Shown here in pieces: positions 9,801 through 18,411 of a stretch of 64,000 nucleotides of DNA. The DNA is from Gammaproteobacteria bacterium (lineage in GTDB: Bacteria; Pseudomonadota; Gammaproteobacteria; Steroidobacterales; Steroidobacteraceae): the NCBI GenBank assembly GCA_028293725.1, contig JAQGOE010000239.1, forward strand, positions 1 to 64,000, read 5' to 3'. How positions within the stretch are numbered: position 1 is the stretch's first letter; every line of letters starts with the position of its first letter. Position numbers and translations under genes: made by a program. The notes under the pieces were generated by a model that searched no databases, had not been told where the DNA came from, and was given only the letters and a program-made list of their open reading frames with translations.

Positions 9801-10152
9801 ACCTTCGGACATCGACGACGCGGCCAGGCTGGCCGAAGAGATCCGGAGCAACATCGCCGAGCTGCGATTCAACGTCTCGAAAACCTGCTCGGCGCATACG
9901 ACCGTCTCGATCGGGTTCGCCTGTTATCCGTTCGTCGTTGAGGCGCCCCACTGGGCGACGTGGGAGGAAGTGCTCAACCTGGCTGACATGGCGTTGTATC
10001 GCGCCAAGGTCTGCCGCGATGCCTGGCTGGGCTGGTGCGGATTGCCGCGCGCCGCCCGGCAAACAGAGATTTTCCGACTGGTCTCGGCGGACCCGCGTGG
10101 GGCCATGCGGGACGGCTATATCGATGTGCGCGCTTCGCGCCGGAATGACTAG
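6865..10152 (+). CDS. Periplasmic two-component-regulator propeller fused to a diguanylate cyclase
   Basis: The 1095-residue protein begins with a signal/anchor (about 10-40). About twelve beta-propeller repeats follow, each carrying versions of GRLWIGT and spread over residues 45-700. Next come a Y_Y_Y immunoglobulin-like domain (about 760-815), a transmembrane segment (about 818-840), a short coiled coil and a GGDEF domain. The cyclase looks active: DPLTGLGNRRAL near 887 and WGGDEF near 970. An RxxD inhibitory I-site (RESD) sits five residues before GGDEF, so product inhibition is likely. The architecture implies that a periplasmic ligand, often a glycan in this sensor class, controls cyclic di-GMP synthesis. 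No histidine kinase domain is present. The nearby GH3 glucosidase fits a carbohydrate theme. Confidence 0.9.
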   Translation: MSSLQCWNTTLARGARWAGPLIAALLVVAGGVFREATAAAPMRFERLGIDDGLSQQAVLAIAQDPTGFMWFGTEDGLDRFDGYSFQHLRRAHAGSRGLTDVFVTDVQFDRTGRLWVATDGGAVVWRDRLEEEFHSVLAGATETHGLEYVRVIRFDHDGRLWIGTREGGLALFDPKGGRLVRLRHKAADIGSLSDDSVFALLEDQHGAIWVGTQTGLDRLDLASGKFKHIALEPGHAVHVRALLEDRRGKLWIGTDTGLWQLDPVSGAQSVFRHDVGDPRSLPADQVSALYKDDRERLWIGTADGLALFDRDSATFDNYRKDAADASSLPDNHILALHGDRTGLLWIGTRFGGVARWNPRTWSFGPHGAGAEEGMASKCINGFTEDASGRLWIATFGGGITIVTPHTGTVTGPQMDPHRTSPITLRQTASAAGGLSDDRVMALLTDREGVVWVGTMGGGLDRIVPRTLAVKVFSHDASDPGSLGAPGVMSLLEDSAGRLWVGTYGGGLSRLDRATGRFQRYLPDPANPESLSAERVTALAEDRTQRIWVGTQGGGLNVLDPVSGRFFHLQHDVRSPRSLGSTTVYSIYLDPKGTVWVGTRGGGLDRVVGSALVPEAIRFDHFDDRNGLPNDTIYGIHADATGRLWLSSNYGLARFDPLSGEVRSFHRVHGLQEEEFNFGAHYASRGGRLYFGGAHGYNTFDPDRVMFDVAAPPVVLTAALEAGKPLPLTPRFVMPHLHYRDVVSFEFAALDFAAPRANQFAYKLDDFDSDWEHAGTRRTVTYTNLPDGRFTLHVRAANPDGVWGESGLDLPLEVDPPPWLSLWAYLGYALVLFSVVALCWEGHRRSLLREARYSRRLKEEVDARTRELAGRNTELERVNARLEQASATDPLTGLGNRRALIKEMPQLLAQLAEARRETGGKARLTLMLVDLDRLKPINDEHGHEAGDVALEAVAKLLKRCLRESDRVVRWGGDEFVVVRTPSDIDDAARLAEEIRSNIAELRFNVSKTCSAHTTVSIGFACYPFVVEAPHWATWEEVLNLADMALYRAKVCRDAWLGWCGLPRAARQTEIFRLVSADPRGAMRDGYIDVRASRRND

Positions 10153-10273
10153 ACCGCTTCGGTCCATATTCCGACACTGCGTATGAGGAGCTTGTAAATG
10201 GCTACGCCAACCCCCCTCCCAGTGTCGCCAGCACCGGCGGCGACTTCATCGCCGTCACCGGTGCCAGGCCCGA

Positions 10274-11008
10274 CTAGGACCCCGCCGTCAACCGCCCCAA
10301 TACCCGGCTCACAATGTGATCGCCACGAGTGCTCGTAAGCTCGAACAACTCGCTGCGCTCGGCCGGCGCGTGCTGCGTCCAGTCGATGCGGAGCCGGCGT
10401 TGCGCTCGATAGAGTCGGGTGCGCACGGTCGTCTCATTGATCCCCAGGCACGCGGCGGTTTCGATTCCGCTGATCCCCTCGATGGCGCGCAGCACGAACA
10501 CCGTGCGGAATACCTCCGGCAAGGAGTCGATCGCCTGCTCGAGGACTTGCCGCGAGGGCGGCGCGTCACCTTGACCATCGGCGCCTGAGACGCCGCTCGA
10601 ATCGCCTTCCGCGCTGGAGGCTTCCGCCGCCGCCGCTGCTGCTGCCGCGATGGCTCCCGGGCGAACCGTGCGACGCAGTGCCAGCGCCTGGTTGAACGCG
10701 AGGCGCGCCAGCCATGCACCGAACTTTCCGGTGGGCTCATAGCGCTCGATATCGCTAAAAGCCAGCAGATACGCGTCCTGCACGACATTTTCGGCCGTTT
10801 CCTGGTCGGAAACGATGCTCCGGGCGATCCGGTACAGGCGCTGGTTGTAGCGGCGCATGAGCGTCTCGAAGGCTCGGATTTCCTTGCCGCGCGCCCGCTC
10901 GACCAGCAATAGGTCGGGTAGCGCGATCGCTCCCGGCACCGGCTCGACACCCCGATGGTGTTGAGCGGCGATCTCGGGATTAAGGGATTCAGTCATTGGC
11001 TCCAGCAT
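10274..11008 (-). CDS. ECF-type RNA polymerase sigma factor
   Basis: This 244-residue protein has the sigma-2 region FETLMRRYNQRLYRIARSIV with the promoter-melting part ENVVQDAYLLAF. An alanine-rich linker of about 40 residues follows. The sigma-4 helix-turn-helix is GISGIETAACLGINETTVRT. An N-terminal extension of about 35 residues precedes sigma-2. No anti-sigma gene adjoins it; the divergent neighbour is the GH3 glucosidase. The start is uncertain: a second ATG lies 12 bases downstream. It may control the divergent gene, but no duplicated promoter motif was recognised in the 109-bp gap. Confidence 0.88.
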   Translation of the reverse strand: MLEPMTESLNPEIAAQHHRGVEPVPGAIALPDLLLVERARGKEIRAFETLMRRYNQRLYRIARSIVSDQETAENVVQDAYLLAFSDIERYEPTGKFGAWLARLAFNQALALRRTVRPGAIAAAAAAAAEASSAEGDSSGVSGADGQGDAPPSRQVLEQAIDSLPEVFRTVFVLRAIEGISGIETAACLGINETTVRTRLYRAQRRLRIDWTQHAPAERSELFELTSTRGDHIVSRVLGRLTAGS

Positions 11009-11117
11009 GTGCGTCGACCCTTGGTTAGTTCATTGACAGCGCTGTCATCAGCGTGGGATGCTGATCTGAATCCCTGTCGTAAATCGGTACCACATCCATT
11101 GTCAGCGCTTCTTCACG

Positions 11118-13805
11118 ATGGACATCAGTACAGTCCGGCCTAGGCGCAATAAGTCCCTGGAAAGCAGACCGGCGGCGCACGGGACTTATTGCAATCGCGC
11201 GCCGGGAATTGCGAGCCGTGTCTGCGGGGCAGTCAGTTTGGTTATGGCCCTGGCCGCCGCAGCTATGCCTGCTGTTGCCAGTCCGCCCGCACCCGCCGTG
11301 CATCCCGATCAGTGGCCCACGGTCCAACCCGCGCTCGCCCCCGATCCCACGCTCGAGTCCCGTCTCAATGTAATGATCGCGGCCATGACGCTCGAGCAGA
11401 AGGTCGGACAGGTCATCCAACCCGATATCGCCAGCATCACTCCGGAAGATCTGCGCCACTATGACCTCGGCTCCATCCTCAACGGTGGGAACTCCTCGCC
11501 GAATGGCGACGAGTTTGCTCCACCGAGTGAGTGGCTCGCCCTTGCAGACCGGTTCTATGACGCATCGACGGACGTCGCGCACGGCGCGCATCCCATACCG
11601 ACGATGTGGGGTACCGACGCCGTCCACGGCCACAACAATATCGTCGGCGCGACAATCTTCCCCCACAACATCGGATTAGGCGCGGCCCGCGATCCAAACC
11701 TCATGAGGAAGATCGGCGAGATCACCGCTCGCGAGGTCCGGATTACCGGACTGGACTGGAGCTTCGGACCCACCCTCGCCGTCGTGCGCGACATTCGCTG
11801 GGGCCGGTCCTATGAAAGTTATTCCGAAGATCCCGAGATCGTGCGCCAGTACGGCACGGCCATGATGCTCGGCCTGCAGGGTCCGCCCGGCACGGCGCAA
11901 TTCCTCGACGCCTCACACGTGATCGCCTCGCCGAAACACTTTGTCGGCGACGGAGGCACGGAGGGCAAGGATCAGGGCGACAATCTATCGAGCGAGGCGG
12001 AGCTGCGTGACGTCCACGCGGCCGGTTATCCGGCGGCGCTCGCGGCCGGCGCACAGACCGTGATGGCGTCGTTCTCGAGCTGGCATGGCGTTCGGATGTC
12101 CGCCAATGAGCCGCTGCTGACCGAGGTCCTCAAGGGGAGGATGGGCTTCGACGGCTTTGTCGTCGGCGATTGGAATTCCCATGCATCGGTGCAGGGATGT
12201 ACCAAGTTCAACTGCCCCGCCGCCATTAATGCCGGCCTCGATGTCTTCATGGCGCCGGATTCGTGGAAAGAGCTCTATGCGAATACCCTCAGGGAGGCGC
12301 GCTCGGGAGAGATTCCAGAGGCTCGACTGAACGATGCGGTGCGCAGGGTCTTGCGTGTGAAGCTGCGAGCACACTTATTAGATGAGGGCCGTCCGTCCTC
12401 GCGTCCCCTCGCGGGGCACTTCGAGCTGCTGGGTTCCCCGGAGCACCGGGCGGTGGCTCGCCAGGCGGTCCGCGAATCGCTGGTCCTGCTCAAGAACGCC
12501 CACCATCTTTTACCGCTCTCGCCCCACGCTCACGTCCTCGTCGCGGGGGATGGTGCCGACAATATCGGCAAGCAAAGCGGCGGATGGACCATCACGTGGC
12601 AGGGCACCGGGGTCTCCAACAAGGACTTTCCGAACGGCGAATCGATTTATTCGGGCATCCGGCGGGCAGTCGTCGCGGCCGGTGGGTCGGCCGAGTTGAG
12701 TGTGAGTGGCGAGTTCCACGCGCGCCCTGACGCGGGCCGGGCTAAGGCGCCCCCCCCTGACGTCGCCATCGTGGTGTTCGGCGAAAATCCCTACGCCGAA
12801 TTCCAGGGCGACCTGGCGTCGGCTGAATACAGTCCGGGCGCGAAGCCGGATCTGGAGTTGTTGCGCAAGTTGCGTGGGAGTGGAGTGCCCGTCGTTGCAG
12901 TATTTCTCTCCGGACGTCCCTTGTGGGTCAACCCCGAGATAAACGCATCCGACGCGTTTGTCGCGGCGTGGTTGCCGGGCTCTGAGGGCGGCGGCGTCGC
13001 CGACGTTCTATTCAAGGCACCTGGCGGCACTGTGCGCTACGACTTCCACGGCAAGTTGTCTTTCGCATGGCCGCGTACGACACAACAGACCGCGGCAGTG
13101 CTGCCAGCCGGCGATTCGCCGCTCTTTCCCTATAACTTCGGGCTGAGCTACCACGACAGCGGCGATCTGAAAAAACTGCCGGAGGATGCTGGCGCCGAGA
13201 GTGCTACGGCGATCGACACCCACGTGTTTTTCGCCGCCGGACGAGCTCGCGCGGGCTGGCGTTGGGTCGGTGCTGAAGGGGTATCCACCGCGCCTGCCGC
13301 CGGCGCGGGCCCCGACATTCACGAGTTCCCCCGCGGCGCGGGTGCGCTGGCCGATGGCCGCCTCATCATGACCGCCGCCGACAAGTCGGCCCAGGAGGAC
13401 GCGCGCCTGTTGAGTTGGAGCGGCGCCGGTCCCGCCTCGGTGGGTCTCACCGGCACGAGCGCGATCGACCTGCAACGCGAAGCCAACGGCCAACTCTCGC
13501 TCGCGTTTGACTACAAGGCGAGTTATCCGCTCACCGCGAACATGACCCTGCGAATGGATTGCGGCGCGGACTGCCGGGGGGGCGTGCCGATTACCCGCGA
13601 AGTTGCGGCCACCGCGCCGGGGCAGTGGGGCCATTTGAAAGTTCCGCTGGCCTGTTTCGCCCGGGCTGGCGCCGACATGAGTCACGTCACGACACCGTTC
13701 GCCCTCGAGACCTCGGGGAAGCTGGCGCTGACCATTGCCAACATCCACCTCGAGAGCGGGACGGACGGAGTTGCGTCCTGCGCTGACGGCCCGGCGTTCA
13801 AGTAG
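11118..13805 (+). CDS. Secreted GH3 beta-glucosidase (ExoP-like exo-beta-glucanase)
   Basis: This 895-residue glycoside hydrolase releases terminal beta-linked glucose from cellodextrins or beta-glucans. A signal segment (about 30-55, ending AVAS) directs export. The GH3 N-domain includes MTLEQKVGQVIQPDI and WGTDAVHGHNN, and the nucleophile Asp in GFVVGDWNSHAS near 350. The GH3 C-domain follows, with ESLVLLKNAHHLLPL and DNIGKQSGGWTITWQG. The last roughly 200 residues form a galactose-binding-like module as in Pseudoalteromonas ExoP-type enzymes. It stands alone, divergent from the sigma factor and ending in a hairpin terminator. Confidence 0.93.
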   Translation: MDISTVRPRRNKSLESRPAAHGTYCNRAPGIASRVCGAVSLVMALAAAAMPAVASPPAPAVHPDQWPTVQPALAPDPTLESRLNVMIAAMTLEQKVGQVIQPDIASITPEDLRHYDLGSILNGGNSSPNGDEFAPPSEWLALADRFYDASTDVAHGAHPIPTMWGTDAVHGHNNIVGATIFPHNIGLGAARDPNLMRKIGEITAREVRITGLDWSFGPTLAVVRDIRWGRSYESYSEDPEIVRQYGTAMMLGLQGPPGTAQFLDASHVIASPKHFVGDGGTEGKDQGDNLSSEAELRDVHAAGYPAALAAGAQTVMASFSSWHGVRMSANEPLLTEVLKGRMGFDGFVVGDWNSHASVQGCTKFNCPAAINAGLDVFMAPDSWKELYANTLREARSGEIPEARLNDAVRRVLRVKLRAHLLDEGRPSSRPLAGHFELLGSPEHRAVARQAVRESLVLLKNAHHLLPLSPHAHVLVAGDGADNIGKQSGGWTITWQGTGVSNKDFPNGESIYSGIRRAVVAAGGSAELSVSGEFHARPDAGRAKAPPPDVAIVVFGENPYAEFQGDLASAEYSPGAKPDLELLRKLRGSGVPVVAVFLSGRPLWVNPEINASDAFVAAWLPGSEGGGVADVLFKAPGGTVRYDFHGKLSFAWPRTTQQTAAVLPAGDSPLFPYNFGLSYHDSGDLKKLPEDAGAESATAIDTHVFFAAGRARAGWRWVGAEGVSTAPAAGAGPDIHEFPRGAGALADGRLIMTAADKSAQEDARLLSWSGAGPASVGLTGTSAIDLQREANGQLSLAFDYKASYPLTANMTLRMDCGADCRGGVPITREVAATAPGQWGHLKVPLACFARAGADMSHVTTPFALETSGKLALTIANIHLESGTDGVASCADGPAFK

Positions 13806-13828
13806 CCGGCGGACAGACAGCCGCCGGC
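13805..13828. terminator. Bidirectional hairpin terminator
   Basis: An 8-bp perfect inverted repeat (GCCGGCGG / CCGCCGGC) with an 8-base loop starts at the last base of the GH3 stop codon and precedes the convergent MFS gene end. There is no clear T-run. It is called a terminator from position and stem strength only. Confidence 0.55.
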
Positions 13829-13852
13829 ATCCGCGTTCGCGCGCCGACGCCG

Positions 13853-15232
13853 TTACGACGCCGTAGTCGCTCCGCGCAGCTCCGGCTCCGCCGTCGGCTT
13901 TTTCGCCCAATCGGCGTCGGTGTGGTCGGGCTTCAACTTCAACAGGCTCAACACGCCCGCCGCAATCAAGGTCGCGAATGACATCGTCGTAGCCACGGCC
14001 GGCAGACCGTAGCCCGCTTTGAATAAAAAGCCCGCCGCGATCGGCGCCAGCACCGACCCGCCGCGTCCGGTGCCGATCGCGAAGCCCGTGCCGAAAGCGC
14101 GCACGTGTGTTGGATATGCTTGGGCGAAAAGCGCGTACATGCCGACGATGGCCGCGTTCGTGAAGAAGCCGCAGCAGGCGCAGATCAGCGACAACCGCTG
14201 TAAGTCCGGTGGCGTGTGACCCAGGATGATCACCATTGCCGTCCCAATGATCATGACCCCGATGGTGAGCGGCTTCATTCCAAACCGCAGCCCCAGTAGC
14301 CCGATCACGGCGCCCCCGGTCGCTCCGCCCACGTTCGCCCACACCAGCACGCCTGCCGCGGAAGAGGCCGCGAACCCCAGATCCACAACAATCTTCGGTA
14401 TCCACTTCAGGACGAAGTAGAACGTCATGACGTGGAAGAAGTACGCGGTGGACAGGATCAAGGTCGTCGCAATCAGCCCCGGACCGAAAATGTCCCCGAT
14501 CGAGCGCTTCCGCGCTTCGACGGAGATCGTCGGCAACGCCGCGATCGACGTGTGGCCGAAGCGCTTCATGACCCGGTTGATTTTGTCCAGGGCGCCGGCC
14601 GGCTGCTTTTGCGTAAGCCAGTGCACCGACTCCGGCACGAACAGCAGCACCAGTGGGATGAAGATTGCCGTCACTGCCGCGCCGAAATAAAAGACGGTGC
14701 GCCAATCGCCCCCGGTCAACAATTGCTGCACGACTTTGCCGCCGAGCACGCCGCCGATCGGATAGCCGATCGCCATGATGGACACGCTCAGATTTTTACG
14801 TTTCGCGCTCGAGAACTCGGACGCGACCGCATTGATGCTGGAGAGCACGCCGCCGATACCGAAACCCGTCAGGACTCGCCACAGCGAAAGATCCACGGTG
14901 CCCCTGGAGGTCGTGGCCATGAACATGCCGACAGTCATGACTACGAGGCAACCGACGATGGTCGGACGCCGGCCGATCTTGTCCGCTACGATGCCCAGCA
15001 GCACTGATCCGATCGCCATGCCGATGAGCTCCATCGACAACACGATGCCCAGCGCCCCGCGGTCGATGTGCCATTCGGCGGCGATGCCGGGCGAGGCGAA
15101 GGCGATCGAGAGCACATCGAACCCGTCCAGCGCATTCAGTCCGATAGTGATCGCCACGGCGATGACCTGGAGAGCGCTCATCGGAGCGGCGGAAATCGTG
15201 GCGCGTGGATCGACGGTGCTACTCACTCTCAT
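13853..15232 (-). CDS. MFS transporter, aromatic acid:H+ symporter-like
   Basis: This 459-residue carrier has about 12 membrane helices. The first helix carries LNALDGFDVLSIAFASP, a motif like the DG(Y/F)D signature of the aromatic acid:proton symporter family. The loop 2-3 motif GIVADKIGRRPTIVG is the standard MFS signature. The frame is open to 15319, but ATG 15232 is chosen: an AGGGGG ribosome-binding site sits just upstream, and the longer form would overlap the ParB-like gene. The substrate could be an aromatic acid or another organic anion. Confidence 0.88.
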   Translation of the reverse strand: MRVSSTVDPRATISAAPMSALQVIAVAITIGLNALDGFDVLSIAFASPGIAAEWHIDRGALGIVLSMELIGMAIGSVLLGIVADKIGRRPTIVGCLVVMTVGMFMATTSRGTVDLSLWRVLTGFGIGGVLSSINAVASEFSSAKRKNLSVSIMAIGYPIGGVLGGKVVQQLLTGGDWRTVFYFGAAVTAIFIPLVLLFVPESVHWLTQKQPAGALDKINRVMKRFGHTSIAALPTISVEARKRSIGDIFGPGLIATTLILSTAYFFHVMTFYFVLKWIPKIVVDLGFAASSAAGVLVWANVGGATGGAVIGLLGLRFGMKPLTIGVMIIGTAMVIILGHTPPDLQRLSLICACCGFFTNAAIVGMYALFAQAYPTHVRAFGTGFAIGTGRGGSVLAPIAAGFLFKAGYGLPAVATTMSFATLIAAGVLSLLKLKPDHTDADWAKKPTAEPELRGATTAS

Positions 15233-15290
15233 GCCCCCTGGAAAACCGGAACTTTCATTCGTCCAGCGTAGCATCCCCCGCGAGGGCGAG

Positions 15291-16337
15291 CTATTCCGCG
15301 CCGCCCGCGCCCACCGCAACCCAGGCGAGATCCGAATTCGAGACCGACTCGAGTTTGAATCCCTTCGCCGCCGCGGCCATGCGTGTAAGCGCCTGCGCGA
15401 GTGGCATGGGCGGCTTGGTGTCGCCCTTTTTGGCCTTGTGGAAGCGGACCGGGTTGATACGGGCGACCACGTAATTGCGCAGATACGGCGATTTGAAGCC
15501 CTTCGCCTGCAGGGAGGCGATGAGCCGCTTCACCTGCGCATCGATCTCGATCAGCCGTGACGCCGAGTCCTGCCGCTCCCGCAGGCTCGCAACCAGTGTG
15601 CGGTCACTGAAGCGATCCACTTTTTTAAGGAACGCGCTGTAGGCGCCACCGGCAAAGCGGGACGACTTCTCGTACACGATTCCCAGCGTGATGAGCTCCG
15701 GCGCCTCGAACTCCGCGGTGAACTGCGATTCCTTCGCCTGGCTCTGACGCTCCGCGAGACTGCGTGCCATACGGATGACCTCGAGGCTCCGGTCGCGCAG
15801 GTTATGGGCCTTCTCGGTGTTGAGGGCGAGTATGCGATACGCCAGCGTCTCGTCGGGTGAGATGAGGGCCGTGATCTGGCGCAGGCCGAGAACTTTGGCG
15901 GCCGCGAGCCGATGCCGACCGTTGGGTGTCCACAATCTCCCGTCATCCCCGCGTACGACAATGAGTGGGTCGAGGAATGCCCCGGTCTCGTCGATCTTTT
16001 CCGCAAGCCGCTTGGCGTGCGTGGGCGACAGGTCGCGCTGAAAGGGTGTTGGCTGCACGGCGTTGAGCGGAATGGAGGCGAGCATGAGCGCTCGACCGCC
16101 GAGCGGCTCGTGATACGCCCCGATGGGAGCCCCGCCCGCGTCGCGAACGAGCGTGGCGAGAGCCGCTACCTCGGGGCTGTCCATTGCGATTGCGACTTCC
16201 GCAGCTTCGAGGCCGCGCGCCTTCGCGTTGGGCGCGAGCTTGCCCATACGGCGCTTCGAGGGGCCGCTCTTGCCTGCCTTGGTGCTCTTGCCGCTTTTGC
16301 TCGCGCGCGGCGCGGCGCTTTTCTTTCGGGTTGCCAT
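15291..16337 (-). CDS. ParB/Sulfiredoxin-fold nuclease-like DNA-binding protein
   Basis: This 348-residue protein has a very basic Lys/Ser/Ala-rich N-terminal tail (about 1-50). A ParB N-terminal domain follows: PTPFQRDLSPTHAKRLAEKI, PLIVVRGDDGRLWTPNGRHR and LAAAKVLGLRQITALI. The C-terminal half is helical and unassigned. The GRHR sequence takes the place of the GxRR/GERR box of ParB. No ParA neighbour exists, so this is probably not a plasmid partition protein. Homologues are annotated as ParB-family chromosomal proteins. ATG 16337 begins the basic tail; the open frame extends to 16412 without support. Confidence 0.8.
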   Translation of the reverse strand: MATRKKSAAPRASKSGKSTKAGKSGPSKRRMGKLAPNAKARGLEAAEVAIAMDSPEVAALATLVRDAGGAPIGAYHEPLGGRALMLASIPLNAVQPTPFQRDLSPTHAKRLAEKIDETGAFLDPLIVVRGDDGRLWTPNGRHRLAAAKVLGLRQITALISPDETLAYRILALNTEKAHNLRDRSLEVIRMARSLAERQSQAKESQFTAEFEAPELITLGIVYEKSSRFAGGAYSAFLKKVDRFSDRTLVASLRERQDSASRLIEIDAQVKRLIASLQAKGFKSPYLRNYVVARINPVRFHKAKKGDTKPPMPLAQALTRMAAAAKGFKLESVSNSDLAWVAVGAGGAE

Positions 16338-16417
16338 GGGGGGTAAGGTGCCGCGTGAATCGCTCGTCGTAAAGACCAATATGCGAAAATAGTCGGCTCC
16401 GCCTGGCCTCAAGTACC

Positions 16418-17851
16418 ATGGATCTCGTCACTCAAGCCACAAGCACCGCCGGGAAACTACCAGCGCAACGTATCGACGCCGCGGGCCGCGCGCATGTCGA
16501 TCAGAAAGCTGTCCTGGCGCTTGCGTTGCCGCTCATGGCCAACAGCACGGTGCAGATCGTCCTCAACCTCACCGACATGTGGTTCATCGGTCACATCTCG
16601 ACGCAGGCGTTGGCGGCCGTAGGCACCGTACAGTGGCTCATCCTCGCGGTTGTGTTAGTGCTCGGTGGAGTCGGAGCGGCCGTGCAGACCCTTGTGGCGC
16701 AATCGCACGGGGCGCGTCGCTATCGGCGCGCATCACAGGCGGTGTGGACGGCACTCTGGGCAACACTGTGCGCGGTCCCTTTGTTTGTCGCGATCGGGAT
16801 GGCGGGCCACCTCATCCTGGCGCCGTTCGGCTTCGATCCGAACGTCGAGAAGCTTGCCACGGCGTTCTGGCTGCCGCGTGTTTCGGGCGCCGTGTTTGGC
16901 TCGGCCGTGTGGGCGCTGCTGGGATTCTTCAACGGCGTGAGCCGGCCGCGTGTGACGGTGCTCGTTACCGCCACCACAGCCGTCGCCAATGTCATTTTCA
17001 ATGAGATTTTTATTTTCCACCTGGGTCTGGGTGTGGCGGGCTCGGGCTGGGCCACGACGGTCGCGCAGGCCATCGGGCTGGTGTTGGGATTGACGATTTT
17101 TCTGCGCGCGGACTATCGCCGCGTGTTTCGCTCGAACCTGACCTGGAAGCCGCATGGCGGCCGCCTGTTGGAGCAGTTGCGGCTCGGCCTGCCCATGGGA
17201 CTGCTGCCCGCCGCCGACCTGTTGGGATTCTCGATTTTCCAGATGATGCAGGTTCGTCTCGGCCTGGTGGCTGGCGCGGCCACGCAGATGGTCATGGTCC
17301 TGACCTCCATCGCCTACATGCCGGGGTTTGGCATTTCCCAGGCGGGCACCACTCTCGTCGGACAATCGATCGGCGCGGGCGACCGCGCTTGGGCGCTGCG
17401 TGTTGGCACGCGTGTGATTCTGCTCGCCGCGGCCTATATGGGCTCGATCGGATTGTTGATCGCGCTCGCGGGGCCGTGGGTCCTGCCTTTCTTCACGGCC
17501 GCGCATGACGCAGATGCCGTCGCCGCGGTCGCGCTCGGCTCGAAGTTGTTATGGCTCGCGGCGGTGTATCAGTTTTTTGACGGGCTCAACTTGAGCAGCG
17601 GCCTGTGCCTGCGCGGCGCCGGCGATGCGATCGTACCGGCGGCGCTGGTTCTGCCGGTCTCGCTGCTGCTCTTTGTGCCGCTCGCGCACGCACTGACGTT
17701 CGCGCCGGGGCAGGGGTGGGTGAATTTCCTGCCACAATACGGCTGGGGTGCTTTTGGTGGCTGGCTGGCCGTGGTGTTGTATCTGATGCTGCTGGGCAGC
17801 GCGCTGTTTCTCCGCTGGCGCTCCGGAGTCTGGCAGAAGATCAGGATCTGA
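16418..17851 (+). CDS. MATE family multidrug/toxin efflux protein
   Basis: This 477-residue protein has twelve predicted membrane helices arranged as two six-helix MatE repeats. Typical segments are LALPLMANSTVQIVLNLTDM at the start of repeat one and RLGLPMGLLPAADLLGFSIF at the start of repeat two. It should export cationic drugs or metabolites using a Na+ or H+ gradient. It is divergent from the ParB-like gene across 80 bp. Its stop lies inside the 3' end of the convergent FMN reductase gene (11-bp overlap). Confidence 0.92.
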   Translation: MDLVTQATSTAGKLPAQRIDAAGRAHVDQKAVLALALPLMANSTVQIVLNLTDMWFIGHISTQALAAVGTVQWLILAVVLVLGGVGAAVQTLVAQSHGARRYRRASQAVWTALWATLCAVPLFVAIGMAGHLILAPFGFDPNVEKLATAFWLPRVSGAVFGSAVWALLGFFNGVSRPRVTVLVTATTAVANVIFNEIFIFHLGLGVAGSGWATTVAQAIGLVLGLTIFLRADYRRVFRSNLTWKPHGGRLLEQLRLGLPMGLLPAADLLGFSIFQMMQVRLGLVAGAATQMVMVLTSIAYMPGFGISQAGTTLVGQSIGAGDRAWALRVGTRVILLAAAYMGSIGLLIALAGPWVLPFFTAAHDADAVAAVALGSKLLWLAAVYQFFDGLNLSSGLCLRGAGDAIVPAALVLPVSLLLFVPLAHALTFAPGQGWVNFLPQYGWGAFGGWLAVVLYLMLLGSALFLRWRSGVWQKIRI

Positions 17852-18380
17852 TCGCCGCGCAAAACACCTGTAGGGATTGCACGAGCGCGGGCCCGATCGT
17901 CGGGTTCGCAGCGATCTGCACCGGTGTGAACCGTCGGCTGAGCAGGTCGACGGTGAGCGATGCTTCGTCAATGAGCCGGGCCGACATTGTCGTCAGAACC
18001 AGACGCAATGCGGCCTGCGCCGCGGAAGCTCGCGGTGACGTATTGATGAGCGCGACCGGCTTGTCCGGGAAGGTCACGCTGGCCACCAGCCAGTCGAGCG
18101 CATTCTTGAAGGAGCCGGGGATGCCGCGGGCATATTCCGGACAGGAGATCAGCAGGCCATCGGCCTGCCCGACGCGCTCACGCAACTCGATCACCTCGGG
18201 CGGAGGCCGCTCTTCGAGATCCGGATTGAAATGGGGCAATCGGCCCAGATCATGATAGTGCTCGATCACCACCCCGGGCAGGGATAGAAGCCCTGCGGCC
18301 TGCAGGATGGCCGTGTTCGAGGAGGTGGCGCGGAGGCTACCGGAGATAGCGAGGAGGCGTTGCACGCCCGGATCGTACAA
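17841..18380 (-). CDS. NADPH-dependent FMN reductase family protein
   Basis: This 179-residue flavodoxin-like reductase has the phosphate-binding loop ISGSLRATSSNTA and the signature ISCPEYARGIPGSFKNALDW. Homologues reduce FMN, chromate or quinones. TTG at 18380 is proposed as the start because AGGGGG lies six bases upstream and the core domain begins a few residues later. The frame is open to 18539, but that would run through the start of the divergent ydcF-like gene and adds non-family sequence. The C-terminus overlaps the MATE gene. Confidence 0.8.
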   Translation of the reverse strand: MYDPGVQRLLAISGSLRATSSNTAILQAAGLLSLPGVVIEHYHDLGRLPHFNPDLEERPPPEVIELRERVGQADGLLISCPEYARGIPGSFKNALDWLVASVTFPDKPVALINTSPRASAAQAALRLVLTTMSARLIDEASLTVDLLSRRFTPVQIAANPTIGPALVQSLQVFCAAIRS

Positions 18381-18411
18381 TGTCGCCCCCTGTAAGTGCT
18401 GGCGTGGAACG

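Noticed and set aside
10198..10338. Proline-rich 46-codon frame after the propeller gene
   Set aside because: It overlaps the end of the sigma factor and has biased GC-driven composition with no ribosome-binding site or homologous look.
13008..14705. Minus-strand open frame of 565 codons across the GH3 and MFS genes
   Set aside because: It runs antisense to GH3 and in the wrong frame of MFS. Both real genes have motifs and a terminator between them.
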